Below are positions 58,990-64,000 of a stretch of 64,000 nucleotides of DNA, piece by piece; within the stretch, counting starts at the first letter, position 1, and the number at the start of each line of letters is the position of its first letter. Where the stretch lies: contig OX579636.1 in assembly GCA_951230915.1 (NCBI GenBank), positions 41,419,912 to 41,483,911 on the forward strand. The letters are read 5' to 3'. The stretch is from Antitrichia curtipendula (taxonomy: Eukaryota; Streptophyta; Bryopsida; Hypnales; Leucodontaceae). Under the pieces are notes generated by a model. It saw nothing but the letters and a program-made list of their open reading frames with translations, did no database searches and was not told the origin of the DNA. Position numbers and translations under genes: made by a program.

Positions 58990-59512
58990 TAACCCCTAAA
59001 GTCTCCTTGGCCTTATTGGGGCCAAAATGCGACTTTGGATAGGCTCATATGGTCTCAATATTCATCATAATTTACTAAAACTTTTTGTTAAGCTAAAAAA
59101 ACACATAAGCTTAATGGGAATATAATTTTTTTTATTTCAATCAGTGCCCGGAAGCAAAAGTTATTGCACAAAAAGCCAAAAACAAAGGTTAGCGGACAGT
59201 CCAAAAAAAATCACAAAAATTAAAAAAAAAATTAAAAAAAAAAAAAAAATTCCTAACACTTTATATTTTTGTCTACCTGTAAAACGTTGAATCATTCTAT
59301 TTGGACTAGTGATGAGAAAGTTATGGACGATCTTGTTTTTCGGGCAATCTAAGGATGTTCTTGAAAAAAACATTCTTATCCAACTTGGAATGCTAATATC
59401 TTCCAATCCGTATGATCAAATTTGATGAAATTTTTATCACATGATCTCAGACAAGTGAAGTACAAGACCCCACGGTTAGATTCTTTAAAAAAATCTTTTT
59501 TTTCTGAGGAGA
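58990..59512 (-). repeat. Dispersed repeat, copy 5, with an empty Stowaway site
   Basis: It begins taacccctaaagtctccttg and continues in near identity with copy 3. At 59,252-59,275 it reads cctaacactttatatttttg, where copy 3 holds the Stowaway element. It is cut off after the run of T at about 59,510. Confidence 0.75.
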
Positions 59513-60284
59513 TACAGTAGAATCGCCAAATTTTCTCTTCTGGTTTACAATTACAAATACTGATTTCAATGTTACTGTTTCAACGTTGTCTAACAGAATG
59601 ACAATGACCCTTAAATACGATTCAATAATTAACCAAATTTTTTTACAAGAATCAAGAATCTATACTTTCGTGAATTTGTTGCAAATCACAAATTACAGGA
59701 CGTAAGTTTATCATTGTAAATATCATTATTTAACCCCTAAAGTCCCAAGGTCATTTTTCTGTCAAAAAAAAATCAAAATTGCCATTTCTCCTGCATTCAC
59801 CCAAGAAAGCAAGAGAGGATGTTCTATCAAATGTGATCCTGCTTTCCAGAATTTGTAACTCTAACAAACTGAGCAGAAGCATCCTCGCCTCAAGTTTCAG
59901 GAAACATACTCGGTTCAGGAACTGACAATTCCGAACAAAGACATTCTTCCATAAAACAATACTCCCTCGAACAGAAAGCTGTGCAACTGCTGCGGTTGAT
60001 CAAATCATCTCATCTGCATACCAGTGTGACAAGGAATGCTTTATAAATGCAGAAGGAAACATTCCTCATTCGCAACCAGAATATTGGAGAGCGAAGGAAA
60101 CAGCAATTCAAAGCAACAACTATTGATAGTTCGTGCACACACCCTTCGCATTTAAGTCCAAGCACGCCAAAACAAAACACAGTGAACACCGGAAAACAAC
60201 ATTTTTAGCTTAACATTGAGTGGCAAGCAAGCACTCATTTTTCAGAATTTCAGCAGCGGAAAACAGCAGTTCCAGCTTAAAATT
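59513..60284. other. Spacer with an inverted end of the dispersed repeat
   Basis: At 59,730-59,815 the sequence ttaacccctaaagtcccaag with gcattcacccaagaaagc is the reverse complement of the right end of copy 3. No gene is seen in the rest. Confidence 0.5.
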
Positions 60285-60891
60285 AAGTGGCCGGCAAGCA
60301 AATTGATACAAGCACACTCATTCACTGTCAGGATTCCGCTGTGAATGCAAAAAATTCAGGGTAGACAAGAAACGAATGTGGTCAAGAGAGAAATCAAATT
60401 CTCATTCAATCAGTGTTGCAAGGTGACAAAAACTTTGACCGCACACAGTGCAGATCGGGAACATTTGCGCATCCAGAGGCCTCCTCCAGATGCCTCCAGG
60501 CTCTATCATTGGATTGCTGTCTTTCTACTACGCAAAATAATTCTTCCTCAGGTCTCTGCTTCCTAGTGAAGTCTCCCGAGATTGACAGGAATGCAGCCAT
60601 GGCGTATAAGTCGCATTACTCCGCCCAGCTCATCCGACGCCGTGATACCAGAGCTACGTCCACGCAGTCGAGTCGTGGCTTCCAACAAGAACTCTTGAAT
60701 GTACATCTCGAAGGTTCCCTGCCGAAGGATCACTTGCCCGGCGAAAGCAAGCTTCAAAGGTGCGAGCTGCACATCAGGCCATAGCCGAGCGCTCTGCAAG
60801 AAGCAGAGTCGCGATATTTACAACTGTGAGTACTCACAGCGGCATCATTGTCATTTGGCAGCGACTAGCTTTCAGAGAAGCACGCCGTCAC

Positions 60892-61083
60892 TCAATTGTT
60901 GCTGCTCCACGAAAACGAGCGCCGAAGGGACTGGCCAGACACGGCGGAGCGGGCCCCAAGCACCACAGAGGAAAGCGAGTGCAGCAAGCTGCGAGCGATG
61001 GCCGCCTTCACTTGACCTCGCCTGGGCGCGGCCCTTCGCGGCCTGGCCATGGCGCTGCTGCATACTGCGTGGTGAGCTGCCAT
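60892..61083 (-). CDS. Small basic protein family, subfamily 1 (copy H)
   Basis: 63 aa (MAAHHAVCSSAMARPRRAAP, then RRGQVKAAIARSLLHSLSSV, ending SFSWSSNN). It differs from copy D at only a handful of positions. No acidic residues. A TATA box lies about 165 bp upstream, with TACCGCCAG at 61,231. Confidence 0.62.
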   Translation of the reverse strand: MAAHHAVCSSAMARPRRAAPRRGQVKAAIARSLLHSLSSVVLGARSAVSGQSLRRSFSWSSNN

Positions 61084-61245
61084 CTCGAACAACAATCTCT
61101 ACAGGCTGCAATCGACAATACAGCGAGGAGGATGAACTAAGCAAGAACGTCACAACAGTGTCACTCAAAGGCGAGAAAACTCAGAGCAAACTCAGAGCAG
61201 GAATGCAGAATTGCTGCGATTAGATTTGGGTACCGCCAGCACTAG

Positions 61246-61253
61246 ATTTATAC
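61246..61253 (-). promoter_or_regulatory. TATA box of copy H (GTATAAAT)
   Basis: It reads AGTATAAATC on the minus strand, at the position homologous to the boxes of C and D. Confidence 0.5.
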
Positions 61254-61510
61254 TGGTGAAGCTCACGAGACGTCTTCTCCAAGAGTGGTCGTGGTCTTCA
61301 GCAGTCCTTGAGCTGCAAGCTTCGTATATTCTATGCGAGGGGCTCCTTCGTTGACGCCTTCGCTCCGGCATCAGCTGGCCCACCTGCCACCCCCTTGGAT
61401 TCCGTCACCCTGGCATTCGTGGCCAAGGGAATGGCTGGCGGTATTTTGGGCGTTGTCCTGATTGGTGGGGAGAGCATCTAGCGGCGGAATCTGTCTGTGA
61501 TGACCACCTC

Positions 61511-62250
61511 CGTCAGATTTTAGATTCTTGTTGGTTATACCGCCGAGATATTCCTTCTGACCATCTGAAATGCTGAATAATTATTGTTTTCATACATATC
61601 CGTGCTGACGCCGGATGATGTTCACTGCAACTTCTGAAGCAAGTTCACCTTAATATCTGCCAAGCAGAAGAATTCGGCTGGGGGGTCTGAGTGAAGCCAC
61701 TTTCAATGTAGGCAGACTTTGATTTTCTGAAAAGAACGTTGCGAGTCCGTTGTTGATAACGTAGAATGGATACACCACCACAAACTGTCAAAGAGGCGGG
61801 GAGTAGCCATCCTTCTTTATTTTACGTTTTTTGCTGGGGTGGCTCGGAGAATTTGGTTGCCAATTATGGCAAAGTTCACATAATGTTTTTGTTATTTTGG
61901 TGGCTACAATAAAAGTATCTTGAAATCCTAAACACATCTTCAACAGAAGTTCTCGAAAAATTTGGCTAAGGTAACTACACTTAATGTGAACTTTTTGTAT
62001 AACCATCCCACGTAGAGTTTTGCTTAGAATGAAAGTCTTTCCAACATGAGAACCCAGGGTTGAACCACCTAATATTTTGCATCATTGGAATGAAAATCGA
62101 TGAGAGGAAACTATAGAAAAAATGCATGTCCAAAATCCAAATGTGGGTAGACTCAGTCGAGGGAGACGAGTCCTTCACGGACTGGCAAGAAAGACGCAGT
62201 CATGCCTCGTGCTTTATAATAACTTCGTGAGGTACGATATCGCCACCCCA
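61511..62250. other. Spacer, no gene
   Basis: A TATACCGCC motif lies near 61,535, like those upstream of D. No ORF can be supported. Confidence 0.4.
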
Positions 62251-62255
62251 CCCCC

Positions 62256-62307
62256 CTCTGCCCCTGTCCCCTGCCCCCTGCCCCCTGCCCCCTGCCCCCT
62301 GCCCCCT
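62256..62307 (+). repeat. CCCCCTG short tandem repeat
   Basis: The 7-bp unit ccccctg is repeated about six times, followed by ttaaagtacc and then the C-rich tract upstream of copy I. Confidence 0.9.
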
Positions 62308-62336
62308 TAAAGTACCTTTCGCCCCCTTCGCCCCCA
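62307..62336 (+). promoter_or_regulatory. C-rich tract upstream of copy I
   Basis: It reads cgcccccttcgcccccacct. The same tract in the same orientation precedes copies E, F and G. Confidence 0.45.
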
Positions 62337-62500
62337 CCTGCACGGCAGTCACGACAATCACGGCACCACTTCCAATGCGCACAACAGAATGATGCTTGAA
62401 GAGGCTTGAAGATTCTTGAACTCCAAGCCATCCTAGATTCCTAGTCAAGCAACTGCCTTGACCCACACGAATGTCACGGCACACTCTCTAACCCACCCCT

Positions 62501-62510
62501 CTATAAGAAC
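62501..62510 (+). promoter_or_regulatory. TATA box of copy I (CTATAAGAAC)
   Basis: It lies 195 bp upstream of the copy I ATG and is identical to the box of copy F. Confidence 0.65.
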
Positions 62511-62695
62511 CTACTGGCGGCGACATTCTCTGCAGATTTCACCACACGACTTCAATCTCCGTCTCTCACGATCCAAAGCGATCTGCTCTACTTGAACTTT
62601 CGCTTGATCATTCTCTCAGCCAGCGAGCTCTCTAGCTAGCTTCATTTGGGGAGGGATTGCAGCTTGCAGGTGTTGAGGAGCGACTTGTCAGTGCA

Positions 62696-62896
62696 ATGGC
62701 AGCAGGACATCAAAACACCGTTGCTGGGAGGGGGAGGTGCCGGACGCAGAGGGCCGCACCCAGAAGAGGCCAAGTGAAGGCCGCCATCGCTCGCTCCATG
62801 CTGCACTCCATCAGCTCGGTCGTCCTCAGAACGCGCTCGGTGGCGGGCTCTGTTTTGTCGCGCCGGTCGTCGTCGTTCTCGTGGTATAGCAGCTGA
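62696..62896 (+). CDS. Small basic protein family, subfamily 2, plus-strand copy I
   Basis: 66 aa (MAAGHQNTVAGRGRCRTQRA, APRRGQVKAAIARSMLHSIS, SVVLRTRSVAGSVLSRRSSS, FSWYSS). No acidic residues. It is the cleanest subfamily 2 unit: TATA box, CT-rich leader (about 190 bp), ATG, stop and conserved 3' flank, all without insertions. It is inverted relative to the other compact copies. Confidence 0.65.
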   Translation: MAAGHQNTVAGRGRCRTQRAAPRRGQVKAAIARSMLHSISSVVLRTRSVAGSVLSRRSSSFSWYSS

Positions 62897-63250
62897 TGTG
62901 GGAGAAGGGACTGCATCTGGACGATGCTTCCTTCCAAGCCAATTTTTGCAGCAGCCCAATGGCAGCGAAGTATGCTCGCAGTGGGCCATTTGAGTGTGTC
63001 ACTATTTTTGTCCACACCATGGAGATCAAGAGCGTGAGTGTAGATATGTAATAACGAGTTGGAGCTGAAGAATTGACCGAGGACGCGCTTCGATGATGGC
63101 GGCCAGAGGGCCTTCGGAGAGGGCTCTGCTTTGAAGATGATAGTCTTCTGTGTGTTGCACTTCACCGTGCAACTTTTAAGAGAATGTCCTTTTTGATGTG
63201 TGGTTTCCACTCGAGTTGATCGAGTGTGGAACGCTCAAGCCTGTTGTAAT
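62897..63250 (+). repeat. 3' flank of copy I, shared in reverse with E and F
   Basis: It contains tggcggccagagggccttcg and cttttaagagaatgtccttt, the counterparts of flanks at 45,600-45,700 and 53,760-53,860. Confidence 0.55.
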
Positions 63251-64000
63251 CTCGTTACGCACACATCAGTTAATTGAAAATGTGACGTTGACGCACAATT
63301 CTGAGTACTTTCGAGAGATTTCACGTGTCCAAAATGTTATCACTTTTTGAGTATCTGGATTGATGAATTATGTAGTCCTTCTTTGCATCCAAAAGGCAGT
63401 GCTGGTACATATAAATCCACCTGTGCACCCTGTCATTGTAAAACTTATCTCGTACTGTGAATGTATGACGCCCGCTATCGATTCCAATGTCCCTTTCGAG
63501 GGGTTGATAGTGTTGGATTGAACTTGCAAGTTTGTGATTCTGTAGACTTCGATTATCTATTAGCAGGAATAGTGCTGAAGGCCGAAGGCTGCAAGCTTCA
63601 GCGCCACAATGTTGAAAAAGAGTAGAAGATACGTTTTAAACTTTTGTGTTTTGAGTTGTCAGCTGTATGAATCAATGAAGAAGATTGAAGATAATGCTGC
63701 AAAACTAATAAATGCTACATACTTGTCAAGCAACGAATTCCAATTTGTGGTTACAGATTTGCCAAGCACTAGCTCAGTTACAGATTGCCACGCACTAATT
63801 TCCATGTTGTGGAAATTAGTACAACACAGTGGATATTATAGCCCACACTAATTAAATATTTTACAGAGTGTATCTTTGTAAATTAGGGCGCCATGCAGAA
63901 ATCAGATCACTTCCAAAACATTTTCCGAGTTCTGGCACTGCTGCATTCGCCATGAAATTGATCATTGAATATTCTTTTTGATGAAACCGCTTTTCACAAC
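63251..64000. other. Intergenic, no gene supported
   Basis: A short inverted repeat, ctaatttccatgttgtggaa followed by attag, lies near 63,797. The 80-codon ORF at 63,609 has no motif. Confidence 0.4.

Larger units (their letters stand above)
60285..61510 (-). repeat. Duplicated block of subfamily 1, carrying copy H
   Basis: It has the same 3' flank and promoter order as the blocks of C and D. Just left of it, the phrase cagcttaacattgagtggca is itself duplicated (60,207 and 60,270). Confidence 0.75.

Overview
The window is nuclear DNA of a land plant. The clearest host gene is an intron-rich ERD2-like (ER lumen retention receptor family) gene at 33.1-34.96 kb. Around it are GT..AG introns of about 100-250 bp, hAT, Mutator-like, Ty3/gypsy and Stowaway/Tourist-type elements, and long AT-rich tracts of decayed repeats. 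I cannot fix the species. Few host genes, a Rep-like (HUH) element and a giant Mutator-like element would fit a bryophyte, lycophyte or fern, but this is inference.

0-6.46 kb: a decayed Ty3/gypsy fragment, one copy of a dispersed repeat family, a degenerate satellite-like array, a 48-bp minisatellite and the left half of a decayed Rep-like gene. 6,465-21,625: a 15.16-kb Mutator-like transposon flanked by a perfect 11-bp duplication (GCATTAAAGAC) and by diverged inverted terminal repeats. It was inserted into the Rep-like gene, whose other half resumes in the same codon phase at 21,637. The transposon carries a structurally intact two-exon MULE/SWIM transposase of 1,177 codons on the minus strand. 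Diverging from it is a 13-exon gene on the plus strand with a ParB-like domain and a degenerate beta-class DNA methyltransferase-like domain. The long second intron of that gene holds eight 382-bp repeats, each with a 16-bp palindrome. This cargo-carrying element is the most striking object here.

22.4-33 kb: AT-rich DNA with a foldback MITE, a 2.1-kb field dense in the near-palindrome GACAAATTGTC, an unrecognised broken ORF and a decayed hAT transposase gene. 33-35 kb: the ERD2-like gene.

36.7-62.9 kb: nine members of an amplified family of very small, strongly basic proteins (47-112 aa; core RRGQVKAAIARS) in duplicated blocks. Seven members of 63-66 aa contain no acidic residue at all. Their upstream regions keep TATA boxes, TACCGCC motifs and, in one subfamily, C-rich tracts. 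One member is a recombinant of the two subfamilies, one has a 313-bp CT microsatellite in its leader, and one has a hairpin MITE at its TATA box. Between the copies lie a Stowaway element with a paralogous empty site, another MITE and further copies of the dispersed repeat. Exon joins, homologies and copy relationships were read by eye; no alignment or database search was run.
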